Of a stretch of 64,000 nt of DNA, positions 42,336 through 51,841 are shown piece after piece. The notes beneath the pieces were generated by a model. That model was given only the letters and a program-made list of their open reading frames with translations, was not told the DNA's origin and did no database searches. A program made the translations under genes and the position numbers. How positions within the stretch are numbered: position 1 is the stretch's first letter; every line of letters begins with the position of its first letter. The stretch lies in the NCBI RefSeq assembly GCF_031453995.1, contig NZ_JAVDPZ010000009.1, forward strand, positions 1 to 64,000. Direction: 5' to 3'. The DNA comes from Nitrobacter vulgaris (GTDB taxonomy: Bacteria; Pseudomonadota; Alphaproteobacteria; Rhizobiales; Xanthobacteraceae).

Positions 42336-42357
42336 CGGAGCTTTCGGGCTCCGTTTT
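42336..42357 (+). terminator. Intrinsic terminator of rpmG
   Basis: CGGAGC / GCTCCG with a 6-base loop is followed by TTTT, 37 bases past the rpmG stop. From here to 42604 no gene is seen. Confidence 0.8.
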
Positions 42358-42604
42358 GCGTTGGCTTGATGCCGCCTTCGGCGTCACGGCTGGCGTTGCG
42401 GCCACCGGGGCTCAGCCGAGTGCCATGCACTCGCCCATACGCTCGTCAATTCAAGATGGAAGCGCGTGCGTCATGTCTCGCCACCGTCTCGCTGGCACGA
42501 CCGACGGCCAAGACGCATTTAATAGTGCCGGAGAAGAAAGCTGCGACCGATCGTTGGTTCGACGATGCACCACACGCGGGATCAAAATCGCATTGATATA
42601 ATGA

Positions 42605-43978
42605 CTACGCCGCCTCCGCCACGACGCGGTTTCGGCCGTCATGCTTGGCGCGGTAAAGCGCGACATCGGCGCGCTTGAGAACGTCAGAGACAGGCTCCCC
42701 CTTCCGCTCCAGGGTTGATAGTCCGATCGAGATGGTCACCTTGATCCGCTTCATCCCCTTGTGGACGGAAAACGGTTCGCCAGCAATCGCGCGGCGCAGA
42801 CGTTCGGCCACCATGCTCGCGACATGCAGATCGGCCTCCGGCATCACGACCACGAACTCCTCTCCGCCGTAACGGCAGGCGAGATCGATGCCTCGAATGG
42901 TTTTGCGGATTCGCAGCGCGAACTCTCGCAGAACATCGTCACCGGCATCATGACCGTAGCTATCATTGATCGACTTGAAGTAATCTATATCGAGCATCAT
43001 GAGCGCTGATGACTTGCCCCGCAGCGAGGCCTGCTCGGCCAGCGTCGCCAGATGGCTTTCCATGTAACGTCGGTTGTGCAGCCCGGTCAGTCCGTCCGTG
43101 ACAGCCATTTCGATCGAACTCTGCATTTTGTCACGCAGGTGAACGGTGTAGCGGCGGCGGCGAACTTGCGTGCGCGCGCGGGCAAGTAACTCGTTCTTGT
43201 CGATCGGCCGCATCAAATAATCATTGATGCCAATCTCAAGACCACGCAGCAATCGTCCATTGCCGTCGGCATCAGCAACAGCCAGAATCGGAACGTGCCG
43301 CGTCCGCTCCAGCGAGCGCGCTTGACTGCACAACCGCAAACCGTCGAAATTTTCCAGCCCGAGCGAGACGATAAGGAGATCGTAATTGCTTTCGGCGGCA
43401 CGAAACAGCGCTTCGGAGGGTTCGGTTTCAATATCAACGGTGTGTTCGGCGCTCAGCATCGATGCCAACCGCTCGTACGATGAGGGGCGATCGTCGACCA
43501 ACAGGATACGCCCGCCCTTCCCGTTATCACCAACCGCCTCGCGCTCCGGCGCCTGCACGCCGATTTCGAGCGAGGTCACGGCCCTCATGCGGAGTTCGTC
43601 GGTCATCATCTTCAGACGCGTCAACGAACGGACTCTTGCGGTCAAAACCACATCCGATACCGGCTTTGTCAGGAAGTCATCGGCGCCGGCTTCGAGACCG
43701 CGCACGCGGTCGGACGGACTGTCCAACGCCGTCACCATCACCACCGGAATAAAATGGGTTGCCGGGTTTGCTTTCAGCCGGCGGCAGACCTCAAAACCGT
43801 CCATGTCAGGCATCATCACGTCGAGGAGAATGATGTCGTACTCGGCACGGGCGCAGGTCTCCAGTGCTTGCGCGCCATTAGAAGCGGTTATGACATCGAA
43901 ATATTCCGCCGATAATCGTGCTTCAAGGAGCCGGACGTTGGCGGGGATGTCGTCGACGACCAGAACACGCGCAGACAC
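42605..43978 (-). CDS. pleD: Diguanylate cyclase response regulator PleD
   Basis: PleD makes cyclic di-GMP when phosphorylated and controls polar development. The 457-residue protein has receiver 1 (LLDVMMPDMDGFEVCRR with phospho-Asp), a second receiver-like domain (ILLVDDRPSSYERLASML, where the phospho-Asp position reads as SLGLENFDG, so it is probably an adaptor), and a GGDEF domain with RYGGEEFVVVMPE. GTG 43978 was chosen because GAGGAGA precedes it and the length then matches Caulobacter PleD (454 residues). It begins 10 bases after divK, with its ribosome site over the divK stop. Confidence 0.95.
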   Translation of the reverse strand: MSARVLVVDDIPANVRLLEARLSAEYFDVITASNGAQALETCARAEYDIILLDVMMPDMDGFEVCRRLKANPATHFIPVVMVTALDSPSDRVRGLEAGADDFLTKPVSDVVLTARVRSLTRLKMMTDELRMRAVTSLEIGVQAPEREAVGDNGKGGRILLVDDRPSSYERLASMLSAEHTVDIETEPSEALFRAAESNYDLLIVSLGLENFDGLRLCSQARSLERTRHVPILAVADADGNGRLLRGLEIGINDYLMRPIDKNELLARARTQVRRRRYTVHLRDKMQSSIEMAVTDGLTGLHNRRYMESHLATLAEQASLRGKSSALMMLDIDYFKSINDSYGHDAGDDVLREFALRIRKTIRGIDLACRYGGEEFVVVMPEADLHVASMVAERLRRAIAGEPFSVHKGMKRIKVTISIGLSTLERKGEPVSDVLKRADVALYRAKHDGRNRVVAEAA

Positions 43979-43988
43979 TCTTGTCTCC

Positions 43989-44354
43989 TCAACCCACGAA
44001 CCGGCGGACGGTCTCGATGAACTTGCCAACCGAAATCGGCTTTGACAGGTAAGCCTCGCAGCCGCCCTCGCGGATACGTTCCTCGTCGCCTTTCATTGCA
44101 AATGCGGTCACAGCAACAACGGGGATCGCGCGCAGTTCAGGATCGTCTTTGATCCAGCGCGTGACATCGAGACCGGACACCTGCGGCAACTGAATATCCA
44201 TGAGGACCAGATCGGGACGAAGTTTGCGAACCAGATCGAGCGCCTCGAAACCGTTGCTGGTCCCGGACGTGTGGTAACCATGAGCCTCCAACAGATCGCG
44301 AAAGAGCTTCATGTTAAGCTCGTTGTCTTCCACAATCAGGACCGTCTTGGCCAC
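43989..44354 (-). CDS. divK: Polar response regulator DivK
   Basis: DivK is a single-domain receiver that controls PleC/DivJ and through them CtrA. The 121-residue product starts KTVLIVEDNELNMKLFRDLLE and has the phospho-Asp in LVLMDIQLPQVSG, the switch Thr in VTAFAMKGDE and Lys in LSKPISVGKF. GTG 44354 is chosen as the start since conserved sequence begins there. It forms the usual divK-pleD operon. Confidence 0.95.
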   Translation of the reverse strand: MAKTVLIVEDNELNMKLFRDLLEAHGYHTSGTSNGFEALDLVRKLRPDLVLMDIQLPQVSGLDVTRWIKDDPELRAIPVVAVTAFAMKGDEERIREGGCEAYLSKPISVGKFIETVRRFVG

Positions 44355-44428
44355 CCTGGCCCTCCAGTCGACTCGGTGCTCATCCACGCTGGTGAGCGAA
44401 AACATGCCGGCACAGCAATACTTATCCG

Positions 44429-44442
44429 CTAACTGGAGTTAG
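44429..44442. promoter_or_regulatory. Palindrome upstream of divK
   Basis: CTAACT-GG-AGTTAG is a perfect inverted repeat 75 bases upstream of the divK start, between divK and the divergent DUF3572 gene. It partly resembles a CtrA box (TTAA-N7-TTAA), but the spacing does not fit, so the binder is unknown. Confidence 0.35.
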
Positions 44443-44582
44443 ATTTGCACTAGAATTCGCTCTAAGCTGTTAAGACGTAAGACGATCTTTATGCGAGCGG
44501 ATTAGCACTTGTTTGAAGGTTTCGGGACTCGGTCATGCTGGTTCCAAAGTAGAATTGATAGGTTACGGAAAGGCAAACGGTC

Positions 44583-44885
44583 GTGACGACAAAGCGTGTG
44601 CAAAACCCGCGCGAAGCAGCTGAATTGGTAGCAATTCAGGCCCTTTCGTTTGTCGCGGCCGACGCCGAAATTTTAGGCCGATTTCTAGCCGAGACCGGAA
44701 TTGGTCCTCAAACTCTGCGCAGCTCTGCCTCCGATCCGCACTTCCTCACCGGCGTGCTCGATTTCATGCTGCGCGATGACGCAACCGTGGAGGCATTTTC
44801 GGAGTTTTCCGGACATCATCCCACCACTATCGCAGCCGCCCGGCTGGCGCTCAGCGAATCCTTTCAGAAACGCGACGTCCCGTGA
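44583..44885 (+). CDS. DUF3572 family protein
   Basis: The 100-residue helical protein (AAELVAIQALSFVAADAEILGRFLAETG, FLTGVLDFMLRDDATVEAF) is a DUF3572 member, a family of unknown function confined mainly to alphaproteobacteria and usually placed before dinB. The GTG start overlaps no other gene, and its stop overlaps the dinB GTG start by four bases. Operon with dinB suggests a DNA-repair-linked role, which is inference. Confidence 0.85.
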   Translation: MTTKRVQNPREAAELVAIQALSFVAADAEILGRFLAETGIGPQTLRSSASDPHFLTGVLDFMLRDDATVEAFSEFSGHHPTTIAAARLALSESFQKRDVP

Positions 44886-46174
44886 CCGCAGGTCCGTCCG
44901 ATGGTCCCTTATGCTTTTGCCGCGATTGTCTTGATGACCTCAGCTTTACGGCGCCCCGTTGCAGCGCGTGTGGCTCACCCCGGCTGGTGCGACATCGGAC
45001 GCTACCGGCACTGGCCCTCGCCCACATCGATTGCGACGCGTTCTACGCAACGGTCGAAAAGCGGGACAACCCGGCCTTAGCAGACAAACCCGTAATCGTA
45101 GGCGGTGGTCGGCGCGGCGTGGTTCTGGCCGCCTGCTATACTGCTCGGACGTATGGCGTGCATTCTGCAATGCCGATGTTCAAGGCCCTTGCGCTTTGCC
45201 CCTTTGCGACCGTGGTTCCGCCCGACATGGCGAAGTATGTGCGGGTCGGTCGTGAGGTGCGCACCACCATGCAGGCGCTGACGCCGCTGGTAGAGCCGCT
45301 GTCGATCGACGAAGCCTTTCTCGACCTGAGCGGCACCCGGCGTGTTCACGGCATGATTCCAGCCAAGGTGCTGGCGAAATTTGCAACTGACGTCGAGCGC
45401 GAACTCGGCATCACGGTATCGGTCGGACTGTCGTGCAATAAGTTCCTCGCTAAGATCGCCTCTGACCTCGATAAGCCCCGCGGATTCACGGCGCTCGATC
45501 AGGACGAAGCGTGCATTATGCTCGCGGACAAACCTGTAAGTTTCATGTTCGGCGTCGGTCCGGCCACCCAGGAGCGTCTGTCGGAACGCGGCTTTCGGAC
45601 AATCGGCGATCTGCAGCGTGCCAACGAAATGGAAATGATGAAGCAGTTTCCGGCCGAGGGTCGCCAATTGTGGCGGCTGGCACGGGGCATCGACGACCGG
45701 CGGGTGATCGCAGATCGCGGCGCCAAGACCATCTCGAGCGAAACAACGTTCGAGTCCAACATCCGCGATTTCGCCACGCTCGAACGGTTCCTCTGGCGGC
45801 TGTCGGAGAAGGTCTCCTCGCGACTGAAGGCAAGTGAGCTAGCGGGATCGACCATCACGCTGAAACTCAAGACCGCCGATTTCCGGCAACGGACCCGTTC
45901 GCAATCAATCCCCGTTTCGACGCACCTTGCGGTAAAGATTTTCGCAACGTGCCGAGAAATGCTGACGAAGGAAATCGATGGCACAGCTTTCCGCCTGATG
46001 GGAATAGGCGTCAGCGCGCTCCGGGCGGAATCGCAAGCTAACGTGGCCGATATGCTGGATCTTCGCTCAGCTCATGCTGAGCGGGCAATGGATGACCTTC
46101 GCAAGAAGTTCGGGAGCGCGGTCGTAATCCGCGGCCTGGCCTATGAAGGACCCGAAAAACCACGTCAGCAATAA
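44882..46174 (+). CDS. dinB: DNA polymerase IV with N-terminal zinc-ribbon-like extension
   Basis: DinB is a Y-family translesion polymerase. The 430-residue protein begins with a 40-residue extension carrying two Cys pairs (CFCRDC and CSACGS) that looks like a zinc ribbon. It then has the catalytic LAHIDCDAFYATVEKRDNP, the ACYTARTYGVHSAMPMFKA segment, the active-site LSIDEAFLDLSG and SCNKFLAKIASDLDKP, and a C-terminal little-finger domain. No beta-clamp-binding motif of the usual QLxLF form is seen at the end. The start GTG is shared with the DUF3572 stop. The extension is also known from Bradyrhizobium-type DinB proteins as far as I recall. Confidence 0.94.
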   Translation: MTAGPSDGPLCFCRDCLDDLSFTAPRCSACGSPRLVRHRTLPALALAHIDCDAFYATVEKRDNPALADKPVIVGGGRRGVVLAACYTARTYGVHSAMPMFKALALCPFATVVPPDMAKYVRVGREVRTTMQALTPLVEPLSIDEAFLDLSGTRRVHGMIPAKVLAKFATDVERELGITVSVGLSCNKFLAKIASDLDKPRGFTALDQDEACIMLADKPVSFMFGVGPATQERLSERGFRTIGDLQRANEMEMMKQFPAEGRQLWRLARGIDDRRVIADRGAKTISSETTFESNIRDFATLERFLWRLSEKVSSRLKASELAGSTITLKLKTADFRQRTRSQSIPVSTHLAVKIFATCREMLTKEIDGTAFRLMGIGVSALRAESQANVADMLDLRSAHAERAMDDLRKKFGSAVVIRGLAYEGPEKPRQQ

Positions 46175-46262
46175 GACAACGTCAGTAAAATGACTGGCTC
46201 ATATTCCCAAAATACCCGGAAGCCATCGTTCGGGAGCATCCGTGAATATCTTTTGCCTGACA

Positions 46263-47150
46263 TCACTTGCAGGGCCTGGCACTCCTGACATCGCTGACGT
46301 CGAATTTATCCATCGTCCCGGAAATCACGAAATCATTGTAGTCGAGCACCAACGCCCGCGACACGCCATCCTCGAACAGCTCGAAAGACATGGAGTAATT
46401 CGGGATCTGTTCACCGCCGGTACGTGCAGCGTCGCGTTCGTAGTAGCTGACAGTGACGGGCCATCGCGTCAGGGTCTTCATCTGACTATGGGTGGTCGAT
46501 GGATCGGGCGACGATCTCGTCGCTTCCCCCCGTATGGGTTTTCCGATAACCGAAAAAGTGTTGTAGACTTTTTCACCGTTGTCGGCTCCGTCATACACGG
46601 TTAGCTCGAGCATCGACTTTCCTTCTTTTGCAGCCGCGATGATCCGCTGGATCTGTTCGGTCGGAAACACCGCCTTGCCGTCGACGGTGAACGTTTTGGT
46701 CGACGGCCGTTTCAGTTTCACGGTAATCTTGTCACCGGTGCGCTCAGCGACTCCGTCAACCTCGCTCTGATCGTCATCGTTCATGCGAGTCATGATCTTG
46801 AAACGGTAAGTCCTTCCCTCCGCGTCCTCCCAGCTCGTGGACTGCATATCGCTCAGCGTGGTTTTACCTTCGCCGTTGTCCATTTCTGAAACTTGCCTGA
46901 AATCAGACGTATAGCCCTCGCAAGTGCTTCCGGAAAACTTGTAAAGGATTCGTCCGCGGGCGCTGTCCAGAGACGTGCTGCCACGAGACTTCGCCAGGCT
47001 CAAATTATACAGAGCCTGGTGGGATAGAAACGGAACGCCGGCAGCGGCGTGCGCGGCATCACCAGATGTCGGCAGGAAGGCAGCGGCTACGGTCGCCGCC
47101 AGAAACCCTGACCAAAGCCACAAGGCGGAGCGATGGAAATGATGGCGCAT
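46263..47150 (-). CDS. eipB: EipB-like cell-envelope integrity protein (DUF1849)
   Basis: EipB is a periplasmic beta-spiral protein needed for envelope integrity in Brucella. The 295-residue product has a signal peptide (MRHHFHRSALWLWSG... AHAAAG), then LSHQALYNLSLAKSRG and the two conserved cysteines expected to form a disulfide: one in GSTCEGYTSD and one at the end, ARPCK. ATG 47150 (MRHHFH) was chosen because GAGAGA lies upstream and the signal starts there. It is divergent from the RidA-like gene. Confidence 0.9.
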   Translation of the reverse strand: MRHHFHRSALWLWSGFLAATVAAAFLPTSGDAAHAAAGVPFLSHQALYNLSLAKSRGSTSLDSARGRILYKFSGSTCEGYTSDFRQVSEMDNGEGKTTLSDMQSTSWEDAEGRTYRFKIMTRMNDDDQSEVDGVAERTGDKITVKLKRPSTKTFTVDGKAVFPTEQIQRIIAAAKEGKSMLELTVYDGADNGEKVYNTFSVIGKPIRGEATRSSPDPSTTHSQMKTLTRWPVTVSYYERDAARTGGEQIPNYSMSFELFEDGVSRALVLDYNDFVISGTMDKFDVSDVRSARPCK

Positions 47151-47372
47151 ATCGTCTCTCGATGGACCGAATCCGACCATAGTCACCGCTCCATTGCGCT
47201 GCAACTGGGGAGGTACGGCCGCACACTGCGATTTTGCGGCCTATCCCGAAAGTTTGATCGCCCGTCAGATACTTGCCCGAACTCGGCATTGGCTTGCATG
47301 TCGTACGACGATAGGCGAGATAGGCTCCTCAACGGATTTCGAGTGGAACATCCATTACTGGGGGGGGCTGAC

Positions 47373-47840
47373 ATGGCGGGAGTGATTGAGCAGAAGTTGG
47401 CCGCGCAGGGCATCACCCTGCATGAACCAGCATCGCCCGTGGCGAATTACGTCGGCTTTGTCCGTACCGGTAACCTGCTGTTCGTATCCGGACAGCTCTG
47501 CCTCGATTCCGACGGCAACTTGATCGCGAAGGGCAAGCTGGGCGCAGGCGTTACCGTTGAAGAAGGCAACGCCGCTGCGCGCGGCTGCGCCCTCAATCTG
47601 CTGGCGCAGGTCAAAGCCGCGCTCGGCGATCTCGATAAGGTTGTCCGCGTCGTCAGACTGGGCGGCTTCGTCAACTCCGCTCCCGATTTTCTCGATGGAC
47701 CCAAGGTGTTGAATGGCGCATCGGATCTGATGGTTGCAGCGTTTGGCGACAAGGGCCGCCATTCACGCAGCACCGTCGGCGTCGCCTCCCTTCCCGCAGA
47801 TGCGGCGGTCGAAATCGAAGGCCTGTTCGAAGTCGCCTGA
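47373..47840 (+). CDS. RidA/YjgF-family protein
   Basis: The 155-residue protein belongs to the RidA family (reactive enamine/imine deaminases). It shows VGFVRTGNLLFVSGQLC, GCALNLLAQVKAALGDLDKVVRVV and a terminal TVGVASLPADAAVEIEGLFEVA. The active-site Arg of true RidA is expected in the RSTVGV segment and is present. It is the longer, RutC/YjgF-like subgroup, so the substrate is uncertain. ATG 47373 follows GGGGGGG; the frame opens upstream but overlaps the eipB promoter. It is followed five bases later by the GDPD gene. Confidence 0.85.
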   Translation: MAGVIEQKLAAQGITLHEPASPVANYVGFVRTGNLLFVSGQLCLDSDGNLIAKGKLGAGVTVEEGNAAARGCALNLLAQVKAALGDLDKVVRVVRLGGFVNSAPDFLDGPKVLNGASDLMVAAFGDKGRHSRSTVGVASLPADAAVEIEGLFEVA

Positions 47841-47845
47841 CTCTG

Positions 47846-48598
47846 ATGCGCGCACCCGACTGGCTGACAGCACGCCCGATCGCCCACCGTGGCCTGCATG
47901 ACCACGCTCGCGGCATCGTGGAGAACATGCCTGAGGCGATCCGGGCGGCCATCGCCGGAAACTTCAGCATCGAGGTGGATATCCAGCTTACCGCCGACGG
48001 CGAGGCCATGGTCCACCATGACGATGAACTTGGCCGACTGACCGAGGGATCGGGAGCCTTGCAGACCCAGACCGTGGCCGAACTCAAGCGGGTCGTTTTC
48101 AAGAACACGTCAGAAAGAATGATGTCGCTCGCGGAACTCTGCGCGATGGTCGGCGGCCATGTGCCGCTGGTGATCGAGGTCAAAAGTCATTTCGATAGCA
48201 GCACGCGGCTGGTGCGCCGCATGGCGGAGGTGCTGTCCGGCTATGACGGGCCGGCAGCCGGTATGTCTTTCGACCCGGATCAGGTCATGGCGATGCGCGA
48301 ATTGATGCCGTCGCGCCCGCGCGGTATCGTCGCCGAACGCCATTACACGAAGACCGACTGGCCGAAGACTACCTCGCTCCAGCGCGCCGCGATGACCCAT
48401 CTGCGTCATGCTTTTCGTACCCAACCGCATTTTGTAGCTTACAACGTGAACGAACTTCCAGCTCTGGCACCTTGGATTGCAAGAAACATTTTCAGATGTC
48501 CCTTGCTGACGTGGACGGTGCGCACTGCGGAACAGCGCGCTCGTGCCGCAAGACACGCCGATCAGATGATCTTCGAGGGTTTCCACCCGAACACATGA
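47846..48598 (+). CDS. Glycerophosphodiester phosphodiesterase
   Basis: The 250-residue TIM-barrel enzyme hydrolyses glycerophosphodiesters to glycerol-3-phosphate and an alcohol. Catalytic and metal residues are seen in PIAHRGLHDHARGIVENM, EVDIQLTADGEAMVHHDDELGRLT and EVKSHF. The protein has no signal peptide, so it is cytoplasmic. The gene starts five bases after the RidA-like gene and probably shares its transcript. Confidence 0.92.
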   Translation: MRAPDWLTARPIAHRGLHDHARGIVENMPEAIRAAIAGNFSIEVDIQLTADGEAMVHHDDELGRLTEGSGALQTQTVAELKRVVFKNTSERMMSLAELCAMVGGHVPLVIEVKSHFDSSTRLVRRMAEVLSGYDGPAAGMSFDPDQVMAMRELMPSRPRGIVAERHYTKTDWPKTTSLQRAAMTHLRHAFRTQPHFVAYNVNELPALAPWIARNIFRCPLLTWTVRTAEQRARAARHADQMIFEGFHPNT

Positions 48599-48707
48599 TC
48601 CGGCGACCCTTGATCTTGTCTACATCGCGTCCAACCTCTGATGTCGTGTGATGGAATCAAAGGTGTCTCCATAGGTTTGATTTGACAAATTTTTTCGCGA
48701 TAATCCG

Positions 48708-50000
48708 GTGTCTACTTCTTCGCTCGGAAACACTATAGGACCAGTTCAACCCCTGATGTCGTCATCCGAAATATCGCTCGCAGCCGTTGGATCCGTCAGC
48801 GAAATTCCGGCTGGCGACTGGGATGCTTGCGCCAATCCAGCGGTCGCTCCCAGCGGAGCGCCCGGCGGTGCGATCTCAGCGCCACCTCAAAATTCATTTT
48901 CAAGTTCAAAAGAAACATACAATCCATTTGTTTCGCATGCCTTTTTCTTGGCTCTTGAAGAATCCAACTCGGCTTGTTCCCGAACCGGTTGGGGACCGCG
49001 CCATTTGATCGCGCGCCAAAATGGAGCAATCGTAGGTCTCGTTCCCTGCTATCTGAAGTCACACTCGCAGGGTGAATATGTCTTCGATCACGGCTGGGCA
49101 AATGCCTACGAAAGCGCCGGGGGACGCTATTATCCCAAGCTTCTGGCTTCGGTTCCGTTTACGCCGGCTACCGGTCCGCGGCTTCTAATCTGCCCCGGCA
49201 GCGACCAAGCGGCCGTCTGCGCCGCGCTGGCCGGTGGCCTCGTCGGCTTGTGTGACGCGACCCGCACGTCGTCGGTCCACGTCACTTTTGCCCGCAAGGA
49301 AGAATGGACGTTCCTCGCAGAGAACGGATTCCTCCAGCGTACCGACCAGCAGTTTCATTGGCAGAATAACGGCTATTCCAGTTTCGAGGATTTCCTCGCC
49401 AGCCTCAACTCGCGACACCGCAAGGCGATCCGCCGTGAACGTCGCGATGCGCTGGCCAACGGCATCACCATCCACGTCCTCACCGGCAGCGATCTCACAG
49501 AGGAAATCTGGGACGCTTTCTTTCAATTCTATATGGAAACGGGATCGCGCAAGTGGGGCCGGCCCTATCTGACTCGGCCGTTCTACTCCCTGATCGGGGA
49601 AAACATGGGCCGGGATATCGCTCTGATCATGGCCCGGCGTAACGGCCGCTGGATCGCGGGCGCCATCAACTTCATCGGCTCGGACACGCTGTTTGGACGA
49701 CACTGGGGCGCCATCGAGCATCATCCTTTTCTGCATTTCGAGGTCTGTTATTATCAGGCGATCGATTTTGCCATCCATCGTCGCTTGAAAACCGTGGAGG
49801 CTGGCGCTCAAGGCGAGCATAAGATCGCGCGCGGTTATCTTCCGCAGACCACCTACTCGGCGCACTATATTGCCGATCCGGGGCTGCGCCGCGCGGTGGG
49901 TGACTACCTCAATCGCGAACGTCAGTATGTCGCCGCAGCGGCCAGCGAACTTACGGAGGCCGGCCCATTTCGCAAGACCGGCGACGATGGCGTCTCATGA
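48708..50000 (+). CDS. GNAT/FemAB-like acyltransferase (DUF482 type)
   Basis: The 430-residue protein matches the long GNAT-fold family once called DUF482: VSHAFFLALEESNSACSRTGWGPRHL, GEYVFDHGWANAYESAGG, YYPKLLASVPFTPATG, then FLASLNSRHRKAIRRERR and GRHWGAIEHHPFLHFE near the end. Related proteins resemble FemAB peptidyltransferases, so an aminoacyl-transfer or N-acylation role is possible. The start is uncertain: GTG at 48708 begins right after an AT-rich promoter-like region; ATG 48756 is an alternative. No gene nearby hints at substrate. Confidence 0.85.
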   Translation: MSTSSLGNTIGPVQPLMSSSEISLAAVGSVSEIPAGDWDACANPAVAPSGAPGGAISAPPQNSFSSSKETYNPFVSHAFFLALEESNSACSRTGWGPRHLIARQNGAIVGLVPCYLKSHSQGEYVFDHGWANAYESAGGRYYPKLLASVPFTPATGPRLLICPGSDQAAVCAALAGGLVGLCDATRTSSVHVTFARKEEWTFLAENGFLQRTDQQFHWQNNGYSSFEDFLASLNSRHRKAIRRERRDALANGITIHVLTGSDLTEEIWDAFFQFYMETGSRKWGRPYLTRPFYSLIGENMGRDIALIMARRNGRWIAGAINFIGSDTLFGRHWGAIEHHPFLHFEVCYYQAIDFAIHRRLKTVEAGAQGEHKIARGYLPQTTYSAHYIADPGLRRAVGDYLNRERQYVAAAASELTEAGPFRKTGDDGVS

Positions 50001-50067
50001 CCTCCTGAGCACAGGCATCGGGAAGTCATGACAGGCTCTGATCCCGGCGCACGGGAGAACTGAACCG

Positions 50068-50559
50068 TCAGCCGGTTTCGAAATCGCCATCCTGCGGCGG
50101 AGCAATCGGCGTGAATTGGCAGCGGTTTGGTTTGATATCGATCAGCGGTGTTTCGTCGAGGCAATCCAGTCCGCGCACCAGCACGGTCGATCCCTCGATG
50201 CCGACCAGCTTGACCAGCGACGTTCCCAGCGGATTGGGACGCACCGGGGATCGTAACGAAAACGTACCGTGGGTCGCGCCACTGCTTTTTGGGGTCTGTA
50301 GAACGATGTCGCGACGCGACAGGTGCAACCAGTAGATGACTTCGATGCTCGTGTATCGATCGAGCCCCTGCAATGCAGGCTTCCAGGGATCAAAAATCTC
50401 GAGACGGCAAACCGGGCCGTCTTCACGCCCTTGACGCGGGGTCTTCAGACGGGATGTCCACGGCGTACGAATACGGCCAATGAACACCAGGCCGGCATCC
50501 GTCAGCGGCGGTAGCTCGACGACGACCTCTCCTGCCCTGACTTCGCTTTCTCGCACCAT
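50068..50559 (-). CDS. trmO: tRNA m6t6A37 methyltransferase TrmO/TsaA family
   Basis: TrmO methylates N6-threonylcarbamoyl-adenosine at tRNA position 37. The 163-residue protein has FIGRIRTPW, IEVIYWLHLSRRD, GTFSLRSPVRPNPLGTSLVKLVGIEG with the SAM-binding SPxRPNP motif, and DIKPNRCQF. Such UPF0066 domains are sometimes found alone, as here. It is convergent with the acyltransferase gene. Confidence 0.9.
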   Translation of the reverse strand: MVRESEVRAGEVVVELPPLTDAGLVFIGRIRTPWTSRLKTPRQGREDGPVCRLEIFDPWKPALQGLDRYTSIEVIYWLHLSRRDIVLQTPKSSGATHGTFSLRSPVRPNPLGTSLVKLVGIEGSTVLVRGLDCLDETPLIDIKPNRCQFTPIAPPQDGDFETG

Positions 50560-50689
50560 CGCCGTTAGCTCCTCGCATCCCTGATATCACGATCCCGACC
50601 GTTACTCATCGCCAAGTATAACCAATCTCGCCCTGATGACACAGGGGGCGCATGCCGAACGGCGTCGCGCACCGCCGTGGATACCGGGT

Positions 50690-51703
50690 TTAACCTTTCA
50701 CGTGCGGGTTTCGCAGCACAAGGCAGGCACCGCCAGCACGCCGAATCTGTTTGCATAGACCATCGGCTTCCGGGCGTGTATCGGCCCCGATCCGCACCTG
50801 ATAGAATGTCCGGGTACCGCGGCTGCGCCATATCGAACCCAAAAGACTCGGATCGCGGTCGCCGATCACGGCGCCAAGCCGCCGGATGGCTCGTGCGTAC
50901 ATGGCCATGGCGCGGACGCGGCTGAAGCCGGCTGCGAGTTGTACGCCCCATAACTTGTCGGCACCGAGCTTCACATGCTGTTCAAGCTCCGAAACGAAAG
51001 GATTGGGCGTGCGCGTCAACAACGCCATCAACTCACGGCAACTCGTCGTCGATGGCTGCGCTGGTGGCGTGCCGCTCCTACCGGCGGCAGCCCAGTCCTC
51101 AACCGGCGATCCCGTGATCGCGACAACGTAGTTGCGCGTCTCCGCCGGCATGCCCCCCTTGCCGTCAAGCCAGTCCTGCACCCGGCGCGGTCCGGCATTA
51201 TAGGCTGCGGCCGCCAATCCCAGATTGCCGAACTGCCCGCGCAACTCGTTCAGATATTCGGCTGATTTCGGCAGAGCCTGTACCGGATCGAACGGATCGA
51301 GCAGCCGTCGCTCATTTGCCGTCCCCGGCATAAACTGCGCAATGCCCTGGGCGTGCTGACCGCTGCGCGTCAACGGTCCCACCGCGTCGGGCTGAAACCG
51401 GCTTTCTTGCCAGATCACGCGCGCGAAAAATTCCAGCGGCAAGCTCTCGGCCTTCGCCGCCGACTCGACCATCAGACAGATCGATTCGCGCGTGTCTTGA
51501 TCTGCCTTATCGGTCTTGTCGGTTTTGTCTTGATTTGTCTTGTCGGCCTTGACGGCAGGTTCGGGATCAGCCGCTGTCTCCGCGCCGACCTGCGCTAGGG
51601 CACTTGGCACCAGCAGCGTGATGGCGAATGCGCATCGCGCGAGAACCAGCAGACGTGGAACCACGCCGATTCTCTTCCCAGACGGCGACGAAGCCAGCTT
51701 CAT
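50690..51703 (-). CDS. Exported lytic transglycosylase with SPOR-like C-terminus
   Basis: The 337-residue product has a signal peptide (RLLVLARCAFAITLLVPSALA), a Lys/Asp/Thr-rich repeat linker (DKTDKTDKADQDT), an SLT lysozyme-like domain with the catalytic Glu in FFARVIWQESRFQPDAVGP and AQGIAQFMPGTANE and the LAAAAYNAGPRRVQDWL motif, and a C-terminal SPOR-like segment (TFYQVRIGADTRPEADGL, LVLRNPH). It would cleave peptidoglycan glycan strands, possibly at the septum via SPOR. It is separated from rpsI by 138 bases. Confidence 0.9.
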   Translation of the reverse strand: MKLASSPSGKRIGVVPRLLVLARCAFAITLLVPSALAQVGAETAADPEPAVKADKTNQDKTDKTDKADQDTRESICLMVESAAKAESLPLEFFARVIWQESRFQPDAVGPLTRSGQHAQGIAQFMPGTANERRLLDPFDPVQALPKSAEYLNELRGQFGNLGLAAAAYNAGPRRVQDWLDGKGGMPAETRNYVVAITGSPVEDWAAAGRSGTPPAQPSTTSCRELMALLTRTPNPFVSELEQHVKLGADKLWGVQLAAGFSRVRAMAMYARAIRRLGAVIGDRDPSLLGSIWRSRGTRTFYQVRIGADTRPEADGLCKQIRRAGGACLVLRNPHVKG

Positions 51704-51841
51704 CCCGCAAGCATAACAGGCTTCTTGAGGAGCCCGATATACCCTCTCCGGCCCCGGAAGGGATCATCGCGTTGGATTCCGAGAACCGGCGTTCGCTGCC
51801 ACCAAGCAGCAGCGAATGCCATGAACGATCCAATTGCGCCT

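Noticed and set aside
44429..44480. CtrA-binding site in front of divK
   Set aside because: The TAA/TTA halves are not spaced as TTAA-N7-TTAA; only a palindrome can be claimed.
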